Source of the DNA: Brevundimonas sp.
GTDB lineage: Bacteria; Pseudomonadota; Alphaproteobacteria; Caulobacterales; Caulobacteraceae
Direction: 5' to 3'
NCBI GenBank assembly: GCA_020253595.1
Contig: JADCBH010000027.1
Location: 1 to 9,150 of the forward strand
Length of the DNA: 9,150 nucleotides
Shown: positions 1 through 6,521 of the stretch, piece after piece
Numbering within the stretch: the stretch's first letter is position 1
How the letters are laid out: every line of letters begins with the position of its first letter
Notes under the pieces: generated by a model
Told to the model about the DNA's origin: nothing
Database searches by the model: none
Seen by the model: only the letters and a program-made list of their open reading frames with translations
Made by a program: the position numbers and the translations under genes

Positions 1-330
1 AGCATCGAGAGCGCCTTTGGCGATCAGGCCCGCACTGTGCGCCTGATCGGCCAGCAGGAACTCACGCCGGTCACCCGCACGCTCGACATCGACGTGCGCA
101 CGTTCGAGGCGCGCTACGACGTCGAAGGCGCGATCCCTGTGGTGACCATCAGCGCGAGGGTGCGTCTGTTGCGCTTCCCGGAGCGGACGATCCTCGCCGA
201 GGAGATCATCACAGTCGAGGACGCGGCCAGCCAGAACCGGGTCTCGGCGATCGCAGAGGCCTTCGATCAGGCGTCGCGTTCATTTAACAGCCAGCTCGTG
301 TCCTGGACCGAGGCAAACGCGGCACGTTAG
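1..330 (+). CDS. ABC-type transport auxiliary lipoprotein, C-terminal part (5' end outside window)
   Basis: The frame is open from base 1 and ends at TAG 328-330, leaving 109 visible residues; the N-terminus, including any lipobox, lies outside the window. The pattern fits the C-terminal half of the ABC_trans_aux/PqiC family: a helix with QARTVRLIG, an FEARYDVEG strand, a strand pair around VVTISARVRLLRFPERTILAEE, then a final helix with AFDQASRSFNSQLVSWTE. Family knowledge: these outer-membrane lipoproteins partner Mce/MlaD-type or Pqi lipid-transport systems and often end an ABC operon (permease, ATPase, MCE protein, lipoprotein), which would place the rest of that operon to the left. The assignment rests on the C-terminal pattern alone. 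Its stop overlaps the stop of the convergent minus-strand gene, so there is no intergenic terminator on this side. Confidence 0.72.
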   Translation, partial: SIESAFGDQARTVRLIGQQELTPVTRTLDIDVRTFEARYDVEGAIPVVTISARVRLLRFPERTILAEEIITVEDAASQNRVSAIAEAFDQASRSFNSQLVSWTEANAAR

Positions 331-881
331 GCCCCATCATCGGCCGCTTCGGGTGGCGGCTGCGTTGGCTCGGGCCATTGGGCTTCGCTGGCCGTTCGAT
401 AGGCGTCCCTTACGGCCTCACGCGGCTGGTCCGCGCCCAGCAGGGCCATCTGTTCGCTCCAGACTTCGGCCAGGCGAGCTACCGTGGTCGTCAGCCAGCC
501 GGGGGCCTGCTGGCGTGCCCAGTTCTGGACCGAAGCGATGTTGAAGATCAGCAGAAAGACCGCCGCGATCACGATGACGCGGCTGGTCCAGCGTCGATCA
601 CGCGCGGCAAGCCCGTCTTCATCCGGATCGGCTGAGGGAGGGAAGGCGAACCGTCCAAGGGTCACCAGTGGGTTGTCGGACACAGCACCGGCAAAGGCAT
701 GGCCAGCACTTTCGGGCTCCCCAGGGATCTCCGCACTCGACGGCGCAGTCTCAAGCGGGGCGGGTTCGGGGGCATCGAGGTAGGGCGCGGTTTCTCCGTC
801 CAGAGGCGGAAACGGCGACCGCCGTATCTCCGTCGGGAAGGGGGCCAGGGGAATGTCCGGATCGTCGGGGCGGTCGTTCAT
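327..881 (-). CDS. Single-pass membrane protein of unknown function, last gene of the acyltransferase operon
   Basis: The gene encodes 184 residues from ATG (881-879) to TAA (329-327). I do not recognise the family. Residues 1 to about 95 are rich in Pro, Asp, Glu and Ala and look disordered. RDRR at 94-97 precedes one hydrophobic segment at about 100-118 (VIVIAAVFLLIFNIASV). A roughly 65-residue C-terminal part follows, with predicted helix at about 129-166 and a Pro/acidic tail. By the positive-inside rule the N-terminus is cytoplasmic and the C-terminus periplasmic. Start support: a TGAGGTGG Shine-Dalgarno region sits just upstream and contains the TGA stop of the MBOAT gene, leaving a 9-base gap and implying translational coupling. 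Its position suggests an accessory or scaffold role for the acyltransferase, but that is inference from context only. Low-complexity composition argues against a catalytic role. Confidence 0.8.
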   Translation of the reverse strand: MNDRPDDPDIPLAPFPTEIRRSPFPPLDGETAPYLDAPEPAPLETAPSSAEIPGEPESAGHAFAGAVSDNPLVTLGRFAFPPSADPDEDGLAARDRRWTSRVIVIAAVFLLIFNIASVQNWARQQAPGWLTTTVARLAEVWSEQMALLGADQPREAVRDAYRTASEAQWPEPTQPPPEAADDGA

Positions 882-890
882 CGGCCCACC

Positions 891-2294
891 TCAGAACTGG
901 AAATAGATAAAGGGCGCAACGCCTTCGGGTCGCATCGCCTCGACCAACAGGATTGCCGCTCCGATCAGCAAACCCATCGTGAGGGATGGGGCAGGCTTCA
1001 GCCAGGTCGCGAACCCTTCGATGGCGCGCGGCGGCAACCAGTGCATGGCCAGGCCGCCGACAATCAGCGTCAACAGGAATGGCGTGACCATGGTCGCGGC
1101 GTCGAACCGGCCCAGTCCTGCTAGCATGTCCATGGCCATCGGGAAGGTCTCCGCGCGGAACAGGATCCAGCCGAGGCAGACGATGTGGAAGGTGACGATC
1201 ACCCCGATCCATGCGGGGATGACCCTGCGGCCCTGAAACACTGCGCGGCCCAGGCGCTCGATCACCTGCACGCCGCCGTGCAACGCGCCCCAGGCCACGA
1301 AGGTCCAGGCGGCACCGTGCCACAGGCCGCCCAGCAGCATGGTGATGAAGACGTTCAGGCAACTGCGGACCAGCCCCTTTCGGCCCCCGCCCAGAGGCAC
1401 ATAGAGGTAGTCGCGCAGCCAGCTCGACAGGCTGATGTGCCAGCGCCGCCAGAAATCCTGGAGCGAGCTGGCACGATAGGGCTGGTCGAAGTTTCGCGGG
1501 AAGGCGTAGCCCAGCAGTGCCGCTGTCCCGATGGCCATGTCCGAGTAGGCCGAGAAATCGCAGTAGATCTGAATGGCATAGGCATAGACCGCCGCCGTGA
1601 TGTCGAGCGCGCCATAGGCCGTCGGATCGAAGAACACGGGGTCGACCAGCCGTGTCGCCAGCTCGGACGCGATGACCGTCTTCTTGAACAGCCCCCAGCC
1701 GATGAGAAGGAAGCCGTACGCCGCCATTTCACGGGTCAGGCGCGGAGCTCGCTCGAACTGCGGAAGAAGATCTGACGCCCGAACGATAGGTCCGGCCACA
1801 AGATGCGGGAAGAAGCTCATGAGCAGCATGACATCCAGCAGGCTCCTGGCCGGTGGTGTCTTCCCGCGATGGACATCGACGACGTAGCTGATGCCCTGGA
1901 AGGTGAAAAACGAGATGCCGACCGGCAGCACAATCTCCAGAAGGGGCACATCGCGCTCCCAACCGAAGCGGGCCAGAAGCTCACCCGCCTGTTCGACGAA
2001 GAAGCCGTAGTATTTGAAAACGCCCAGGATCAGCAGGTTGGCGGCCACGCCGAGACCAACCAGCAGCTTTCTGCGCCCTGCATCATCGGAGCGTGCGATC
2101 AGGGCGGCCACGCCCCAGTTCAGAACGGCCGAGGCGATCAGAAGGGCGACAAATCGCCAGTCCCACTGGGCGTAGAAGACCCAGCTGGCCAGCAGCAGGA
2201 ACAGCTTGCGGCGCTCGTTCTCACGATCCAGCGACCAGGCCGTGAAGTAGACGAACAGGAAGAAGACACCGAAGGCGAGCGTCGGGAACAGCAC
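891..2294 (-). CDS. MBOAT family O-acyltransferase, AlgI/PatA/DltB-like
   Basis: This 467-residue polytopic inner-membrane protein matches the usual length of AlgI-class membrane-bound O-acyltransferases. Seen: an MLFPTLAF start, repeated hydrophobic segments, LPVGISFFTFQGISY at 123-137, FPHLVAGPI at 162-170, YCDFSAYSDMAIG at 244-256, FWRRWHISLSSWLRDYLYVP at 281-300, the LWHGA block at 324-328 with the likely catalytic His326, and the C-terminal FIYFQF ending characteristic of AlgI relatives. Family knowledge: these proteins take an acyl group, usually acetyl, from a cytoplasmic donor and pass it across the membrane to a periplasmic SGNH partner that modifies a polysaccharide, peptidoglycan or teichoic acid. 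The start is GTG 2294-2292, preceded by GGGGAGG about 7 bases upstream and abutting the stop of the SGNH gene. The acceptor glycan cannot be told from the sequence: no alginate or cellulose genes are in the window. Confidence 0.93.
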   Translation of the reverse strand: MLFPTLAFGVFFLFVYFTAWSLDRENERRKLFLLLASWVFYAQWDWRFVALLIASAVLNWGVAALIARSDDAGRRKLLVGLGVAANLLILGVFKYYGFFVEQAGELLARFGWERDVPLLEIVLPVGISFFTFQGISYVVDVHRGKTPPARSLLDVMLLMSFFPHLVAGPIVRASDLLPQFERAPRLTREMAAYGFLLIGWGLFKKTVIASELATRLVDPVFFDPTAYGALDITAAVYAYAIQIYCDFSAYSDMAIGTAALLGYAFPRNFDQPYRASSLQDFWRRWHISLSSWLRDYLYVPLGGGRKGLVRSCLNVFITMLLGGLWHGAAWTFVAWGALHGGVQVIERLGRAVFQGRRVIPAWIGVIVTFHIVCLGWILFRAETFPMAMDMLAGLGRFDAATMVTPFLLTLIVGGLAMHWLPPRAIEGFATWLKPAPSLTMGLLIGAAILLVEAMRPEGVAPFIYFQF

Positions 2295-3092
2295 CTAGCG
2301 GCCTCCCCGATGGGCCTGGGCGGCCACGATGTCGTCGAACAGCAAGGAGCCGATCCAGTCGCCGCCGGCTCCCGTGAAATGCACATGGTCCTGGCGCATC
2401 AGCGGCTCGGCACCGAGCGTCAGGGCGTGGGCAGAACACTCGCCTCCCATCCGACCCTTCCAGTCCCAGAACGCGACGCCCATCTCGGCGGCGACCCGGT
2501 GCTGCACGTCCCGCACCACCGACAGCATGGCCGGCGGCCGCCAGCGCCGTTCGGGATCATTGGCGCAGGTTCCGCCGCCTTCGCCTCGCATGGCCTCCGG
2601 GGCGCCGACGATCAAGATGGAGGCGGAAGGGGCCGCCTGCCGCACCCGCCGGATCTGTTCCCTCAACAGCCGCTCATAGGCGAGGGGATCCAGAAGGTCG
2701 TCAAAACCCTCATTGGTGCCATAGGCGATGATGACCAGATCCGGCGCTGAACCCACGAACAGTGGCGTGCGCGCCTGAAGTCCTCTCAGGGTCTCGCCGA
2801 CCACTCCGTAGGCGTCCATCCGAACATCCACACGGGGCCAGCGGGATTGCAGCCTCCAGAGCAGGGAGCCCGTGATCTGACCGCCCGCCGTGTGGCTGTC
2901 CCCGAACTGGACGATCTGGACGGGCCCGCCCCGTTCCACTGCAGCGAAGAAGCCATTCAGCCCCTCGGGCTGGCAAAGACCTGCGGGACAGGTCGCGCTG
3001 ACCGGATCGGGCAGGGGCGTCCAGGGGCGCTCCTGGGCGGCTGTCCCGGCCGCCAGGGCCAGGGTCGCCGTCAGGGCCAGAGCCCCGATCAT
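2295..3092 (-). CDS. Periplasmic SGNH/GDSL hydrolase-fold protein, likely O-acetyltransferase partner of the MBOAT protein
   Basis: The gene encodes 265 residues. A hydrophobic N-terminus with an AGTAA-Q cleavage-like site at about residue 19 suggests export, although the usual positive charge after Met is absent. SGNH blocks are visible: GDSH at 64-67 (nucleophile Ser66), Gly96 in DAYGVVGE, GTNEG at 125-129 (Asn127), and DHVHF at 235-239 giving the Asp235-His238 pair. The triad is therefore intact. Four cysteines (35, 40, 176, 219) could form disulfides in the periplasm. Family knowledge: SGNH proteins beside MBOAT genes (PatB, AlgJ/AlgX, DltD types) finish transfer of the acyl group to the glycan or act as the matching esterase. 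The start ATG (3092-3090) overlaps the TGA of the upstream gene in an ATGA junction, and the stop touches the MBOAT start. Whether it transfers or removes acetyl cannot be read from the motifs. Confidence 0.88.
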   Translation of the reverse strand: MIGALALTATLALAAGTAAQERPWTPLPDPVSATCPAGLCQPEGLNGFFAAVERGGPVQIVQFGDSHTAGGQITGSLLWRLQSRWPRVDVRMDAYGVVGETLRGLQARTPLFVGSAPDLVIIAYGTNEGFDDLLDPLAYERLLREQIRRVRQAAPSASILIVGAPEAMRGEGGGTCANDPERRWRPPAMLSVVRDVQHRVAAEMGVAFWDWKGRMGGECSAHALTLGAEPLMRQDHVHFTGAGGDWIGSLLFDDIVAAQAHRGGR

Positions 3093-3976
3093 CCGTCCGA
3101 CGGCTCCGCAGCGCGCTCAAGGCCCGCGTCGCGACGGATACGGTCCGCCACAGGCTCGGCGATGCGGATGTACCCGGCCATGGTCATGTGGATGCCGTCG
3201 TGCAAGCGCATCAGGCGTCTGCGCCCGGTGTCTGCGTCGGACAAATAGGCGTCGTATTCGCCGGCCGCATCCCGGGTCAGGGTCTCGGTCTCGATGAAGG
3301 GGACGCGCAGCGCCGCCATGCGGCTGGAGACCACCTCGTTGATGAGGTTCATCTTCTCGTCGAAGCTGGCCCGCTTCATTTCCGGCAGGCCGACCCAGTA
3401 GACGACGATGCCCTGGCCCCGAAGCAGGCCGACAAGATCGTCAATCCGGCGGGCATAGGCGGCCTTCCATTCCTCGCTGCCGAAATCGTGGATCACGCCG
3501 TCCAGCTCGATGGCCTGGCCGTCGTTGGTGCCAAACAGGATCACCGCCGCATCAATCGGCTCCTCGGCGATCTGCCCGGCCGTCTTGGTCTGGATGTTGA
3601 CGTAGTCATAGCGCGACAGGCCGGTCGAAACCTCGCTGAACTTCGTCACGGTCACGCCGGGGTGGATGCGCAGATCGCGATACAGCGCAGTCCAGACCCC
3701 ATCTGCCATGGAGTCGCCGAACACCCCGATGCGCAGCTGTCCCTGCGCGGCCTTTTCGCGAAGCGCCCCAGCCGCAAGCGCAGGCGGGGCCAAAGCGGTC
3801 ATAAGGGACGGCGACGTCCCCCCTGTAGGGGCGGTGGGGGTGGCCGACGCGTTCGCCGTCTCTCCCAGAAGCAACGTCGGCCTCGCCAGCCATGCGCGGC
3901 CGTCCGGCGTCAGCGCCAGGCCGATGCCGACGCCGACAACCAGGGCGGCGGTGACTGCATTGACCCCTGCGCGCAC
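3089..3976 (-). CDS. DUF459-type SGNH family protein, first gene of the acyltransferase operon
   Basis: The gene encodes 295 residues. A hydrophobic segment at about 7-22 probably anchors it in the inner membrane. It is followed by a Thr/Ala/Pro/Ser-rich linker (about 40-68), then an SGNH domain facing the periplasm. Motifs: IGVFGDSMADGVW at 83-95 (Ser89), FGTNDGQ at 148-154 (Asn151), VYWVGLPEMKR at 192-202, and LHDGIHMTMAGY at 258-269 with the Asp260-His263 pair. This block set matches the DUF459/COG2845 family, whose members often neighbour MBOAT genes. The GTG start is supported by an in-frame TGA only two codons upstream, but its Shine-Dalgarno is poor (GAGG nearly touching, GGGG about 9 away), so the N-terminus is the least certain part. 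The stop overlaps the next gene by 4 bases. It differs clearly from the second SGNH protein, so the two are not a recent duplication. Confidence 0.88.
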   Translation of the reverse strand: MRAGVNAVTAALVVGVGIGLALTPDGRAWLARPTLLLGETANASATPTAPTGGTSPSLMTALAPPALAAGALREKAAQGQLRIGVFGDSMADGVWTALYRDLRIHPGVTVTKFSEVSTGLSRYDYVNIQTKTAGQIAEEPIDAAVILFGTNDGQAIELDGVIHDFGSEEWKAAYARRIDDLVGLLRGQGIVVYWVGLPEMKRASFDEKMNLINEVVSSRMAALRVPFIETETLTRDAAGEYDAYLSDADTGRRRLMRLHDGIHMTMAGYIRIAEPVADRIRRDAGLERAAEPSDG

Positions 3977-3990
3977 GCCTCAAGCCCCAA

Positions 3991-4021
3991 ACGAAAACGA
4001 CCCGGCATCATAGCCGGGTCG
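3991..4021 (-). terminator. Rho-independent terminator-like hairpin after the secreted repeat protein gene
   Basis: A perfect 9-base stem (CGACCCGGC at 3998-4006 with GCCGGGTCG at 4013-4021) encloses a 6-base loop. Read on the minus strand it is followed directly by GTTTTCGTTT, giving a U-rich tract. It lies 45 bases after the stop of the secreted protein gene and 21 bases before the start of the SGNH/MBOAT operon. Oddity: on the minus strand the loop reads TATGAT, one base from the -10 consensus (see findings). Confidence 0.75.
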
Positions 4022-4066
4022 CAGTCCGTCTCGCCATGGCACACGCGCCACGGGTGAGCGATTTGA

Positions 4067-4984
4067 TTAAGGCGCGTTGCCCGAAAGCTCAGTCACGTAC
4101 AGCGTTGCGGGTGCATTGCCGGAGCTGTAGGTGCCGACCCAGACGCGATACGTGCCGCTGCGGGGGTTGTTCAGATAGACCTGAGGGTTCAGGCCGCTGT
4201 TGCCGCCGTCATCATCGCACCAGTAGTTGTCGTTCTGATCGGCCACGACCAGGGTCGTGTCGCGGTCGGACTCGACCCCGAAGATCAGCGGGAAGCTGCC
4301 GGCCGTGTAGTTGACGACATAGTCGGCCTGGTCAGCAACGTTGCCGACGCACTCTGAACCCAGGGCGCTGGCGGCGTCCACGCCACCACCGGCGGTCAGA
4401 TAAACCGTGTGCGGATCTGGAGAGAAGCCGGCCCTCAGCGAGACCTCTCCGAAGGTTCCACCAGAGTTATAGTAGTTCGTGTCGTCGTAGTCCGACGTGG
4501 AGTCCAGTTCGCTGATCAGCAGTCGAGCCTGGGCCGTGCCGCCCCCGAAAGTCCCGACCCAGATGTCATAGGTGCCGGACGGAGGGCTGCCCCAGCGCAG
4601 CTGGGCGTTCAGCGAGCCACCGGAGTCGTCATCGCAGTACCAGCGGCCGTCGGGTCCGTTGACCAGCAGGGTGGTGTCGCTGTCGGATTCCGTGCGGATG
4701 ATGAACGGCAGGCTGCCGGCGCGGTAGGTCACCTGGGCGTCCGGCGCATAGGCCACCGAGCCCGAGCAGCCGCTCGCCACGTAGGAGGCATCCACATCGC
4801 CGCCCGCCGTGACGTAGATCGTATAGGGATCGTCGGGGAACCCGGCGTTCAGGCGATAGTCGCCATAGGTCGCCCGGGCGGACGGATCCACCTGCTGCAA
4901 GCTTTTGCTCTGCGCCAGGGCCGCAGAAGGAAGGGCTGCTCCCAACATCGCCGCGAGCGCGATTGTCGCCGTCGTCTTCAACAT
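4067..4984 (-). CDS. Secreted protein with two tandem PPC-like beta domains, function unknown
   Basis: I chose ATG 4984-4982 (305 residues) over an upstream TTG: GGGGAA lies about 7 bases before it, and it gives a clean signal peptide, with Lys3, a hydrophobic core and cleavage after AALA at residue 24. The mature protein is two copies of one domain, at about 39-160 and 177-300. Matching blocks include LNAGFPDDPYTIYVTAGGDV with LRAGFSPDPHTVYLTAGGGV, the ESDSDTTLLV/ESDRDTTLVV strands, RWYCDDDSGG with NYWCDDDGGN, and SGTYDIWVGT with SGTYRVWVGT. Each copy has two cysteines (73 and 117; 212 and 256), probably an intradomain disulfide. The DTTLLV, CDDD and SGTY-V pattern resembles pre-peptidase C-terminal (PPC) sandwiches, and the Asp triplet may bind calcium; both are inference. 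No catalytic domain is present. It probably acts in the periplasm or outside the cell, alone in its transcription unit or with readthrough from the DUF2177 gene 77 bases upstream. Confidence 0.85.
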   Translation of the reverse strand: MLKTTATIALAAMLGAALPSAALAQSKSLQQVDPSARATYGDYRLNAGFPDDPYTIYVTAGGDVDASYVASGCSGSVAYAPDAQVTYRAGSLPFIIRTESDSDTTLLVNGPDGRWYCDDDSGGSLNAQLRWGSPPSGTYDIWVGTFGGGTAQARLLISELDSTSDYDDTNYYNSGGTFGEVSLRAGFSPDPHTVYLTAGGGVDAASALGSECVGNVADQADYVVNYTAGSFPLIFGVESDRDTTLVVADQNDNYWCDDDGGNSGLNPQVYLNNPRSGTYRVWVGTYSSGNAPATLYVTELSGNAP

Positions 4985-5061
4985 CAAACCGTTCCCCAAC
5001 CAAAGTGATAGGGGGATCAGATATCATCGGCTCGCCAATGACAACGGGCGGTCGGAAATCG

Positions 5062-5475
5062 TCAGGCCGGACGCCGGCTCACCGCAGACGCCGCGAAGTA
5101 CCCCGCCGTCGCCGCCAGTAACGTCAGCGTCGTGCCCCAGGCGATGTCGATCACCGTCAGCTTGACCGACCACACCACCAGCGTGGCCTGGTTGGTCAGG
5201 TCGTAGGTGGCATAGGCGACAAACCCCAGGACCCCGCCGTTCAGTGAGGCGCGCTTCCATGACCCCGCCTTCAGGGCCGGCGCAATCGCGAGGAAGACAA
5301 TCCCGCCGATGTAGATGATGTAAAAAATCACCGCCGCCACCAGGTCCGGCTGGGGCGCCAGGATGGGGCCGAGCACGGGCTTGTAGAGCCGATCCGTCAT
5401 GTTCGTCAGCCAGACGTAGTCGATGGCGGCGAAGGCCGTGGCCGTCCCGAGATAAGCGGCAATCCATTTCAGCAT
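5062..5475 (-). CDS. DUF2177 family four-helix membrane protein
   Basis: The gene encodes 137 residues with four hydrophobic segments at about 2-23, 45-68, 77-100 and 106-130. Recognisable DUF2177 signatures are DYVWL at 19-23, YIGGIVFLAIAPAL at 55-68, GFVAYATYDLTNQATL at 84-99 and DIAWGT at 110-115. The conserved polar residues inside helices (Asp19, Tyr91, Asp92, Asn95, Asp110) suggest a functional site within the membrane. No biochemical function is established for the family as far as I know. It starts 11 bases after the methyltransferase stop; its AAGGA Shine-Dalgarno overlaps that TGA, so the two are almost certainly co-transcribed and coupled. Family knowledge: DUF2177 genes often sit with CFA-type methyltransferase, FAD-oxidoreductase and DUF1365 genes, as here, pointing to a role with a membrane lipid substrate. 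Upstream TTG or GTG starts are not needed; the length is normal. Confidence 0.9.
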   Translation of the reverse strand: MLKWIAAYLGTATAFAAIDYVWLTNMTDRLYKPVLGPILAPQPDLVAAVIFYIIYIGGIVFLAIAPALKAGSWKRASLNGGVLGFVAYATYDLTNQATLVVWSVKLTVIDIAWGTTLTLLAATAGYFAASAVSRRPA

Positions 5476-5486
5476 GTCGGTGTCCT

Positions 5487-6521
5487 TCAGGCGGGCTTGA
5501 GGCGATAGTGGCTGACGGCCCAGGTACGGCCGGCGTCATTTCCGAACAGTCCCGCGGTCGCCAGGTAGAACCGGCGCCAGCGGCGGGTCCACAGGCGAGC
5601 GTTGGCGGGCCCGTAGGTCTCGCTCATCAACTCGAAAACGCGATCCTTGTTCAGATCCATGTTCTGGAGCCAGTGCTCGGCGGTCCGCTGATAGTTCACA
5701 CCGTTCCAGGTCCATTCCTGCTCCACCGAGAACAGATCCGGGAACTGATGGATCAAGTCGTGGCTGGGCATGATCCCGCCGGTGAAGAAGTGCTGGGCGA
5801 TGAAGTCGCCGCTGTCGGTGTGGTCGAACCGGTAGGGCGCGTCACGATGCGTGAAGACGTGAATGAACATGCGTCCGTCCGGCTTCAGCCAGCCCTTCGC
5901 CCGGGTTAGCAGGGCGCGCCAGTTGGCCATGTGCTCGAACATCTCGACCGAGACGATCCGGTCATAGGCCCCCGGCTGGGGCGGTTCGAACTCATTCATG
6001 TCGCGGGTAATGACGGTCAGGTTGGTCAACCCGCGCGCCGCCGCCTGGCCCTCGATATGGCCCCGTTGGCCATGGCTGTTGGACACCGCCGTGATCCGGC
6101 TGTTCGGGTAGCGCTCCGCCATCCAGAGCGACAGCGAGCCCCAGCCGCAGCCCATCTCCAGCACCGTCTGTCCGTCGCGCAGATCGGCATGCTCGCAGGT
6201 CTCGCCCAGCGCCAGTACCTCGGCCTCATCCAGCGTTTCCTGGCCTGTTGGATACAGGCAGCAGGAGTACTTCAGCCGTTCGCCCAGACACAGGCGGAAG
6301 AACTCGGGCGGCAGCTCGTAGTGCTGATCGTTGGCCGCATCGGTGTGCTCGGCGATCGCGCGTGCCGCCATCTCGCGGGCAAAGGCCGCCGCATCGTGCG
6401 GGCCGTCGCGGTCGAGCTTCTTGCGCGCCTCTGTCACCAGACTGCGGATTGCGGGGCGGGTGACGAAATCGGGAAAGGGCGCGTCCTGAAGCTGACGAAT
6501 GGCGACGTTGGTGAGGTTCAT
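5487..6521 (-). CDS. SAM-dependent methyltransferase of the cyclopropane-fatty-acid synthase fold, coclaurine N-methyltransferase-like subgroup
   Basis: I chose ATG 6521-6519 (344 residues), preceded by AGGA at 7 bases, over an upstream TTG. Motifs in order: HYELPPEFF at 67-75, YSCCLYP at 85-91, the SAM-binding VLEMGCGWGSLSLW at 120-133, a TAVSNSHGQR loop at 144-153, SVEMFEHMANW at 191-201, FIHVFTH at 219-225, FFTGGIMPS at 245-253 and NGVNYQRTAEHWL at 273-285. The family includes CFA synthases, which methylenate membrane acyl chains. However, E193, E196 and H197 match the VEMFEH catalytic trio I recall for plant coclaurine N-methyltransferase, and FFTGGIMPS is also typical of that branch. True CFA synthases usually have a small residue before MFEH and HTIG where this protein has HVFT. 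A fatty acyl chain or an amine are both possible substrates. It is divergent from the FAD gene and coupled to DUF2177 downstream. Confidence 0.88.
   Translation of the reverse strand: MNLTNVAIRQLQDAPFPDFVTRPAIRSLVTEARKKLDRDGPHDAAAFAREMAARAIAEHTDAANDQHYELPPEFFRLCLGERLKYSCCLYPTGQETLDEAEVLALGETCEHADLRDGQTVLEMGCGWGSLSLWMAERYPNSRITAVSNSHGQRGHIEGQAAARGLTNLTVITRDMNEFEPPQPGAYDRIVSVEMFEHMANWRALLTRAKGWLKPDGRMFIHVFTHRDAPYRFDHTDSGDFIAQHFFTGGIMPSHDLIHQFPDLFSVEQEWTWNGVNYQRTAEHWLQNMDLNKDRVFELMSETYGPANARLWTRRWRRFYLATAGLFGNDAGRTWAVSHYRLKPA

Noticed and set aside
1803..2750. Long plus-strand open frame (315 codons) opposite the MBOAT and SGNH genes
   Set aside because: It is antisense to two genes with clear family motifs, its product is Gln/Gly/His-rich with no recognisable domain, and GC-rich DNA readily gives long opposite-strand frames.
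2295..3976. The two SGNH genes as a tandem duplication
   Set aside because: Outside the short SGNH blocks the proteins do not align, and their N-terminal architectures and family types differ.
3188..4057. Plus-strand open frame of 289 codons opposite the DUF459 gene
   Set aside because: It is a shadow of a well-supported gene, it crosses the terminator hairpin, and its composition is low-complexity Arg/Gly at the end.
5018..5044. Possible promoter TTGTCA/TATCTG before the secreted repeat protein gene
   Set aside because: The spacer is only 15 bases and the -10 match is mediocre, so I do not list it as a feature.
5487..6521. Naming the methyltransferase cfa
   Set aside because: Catalytic-segment residues differ from those of classical cyclopropane synthases, so the symbol would overstate the function.
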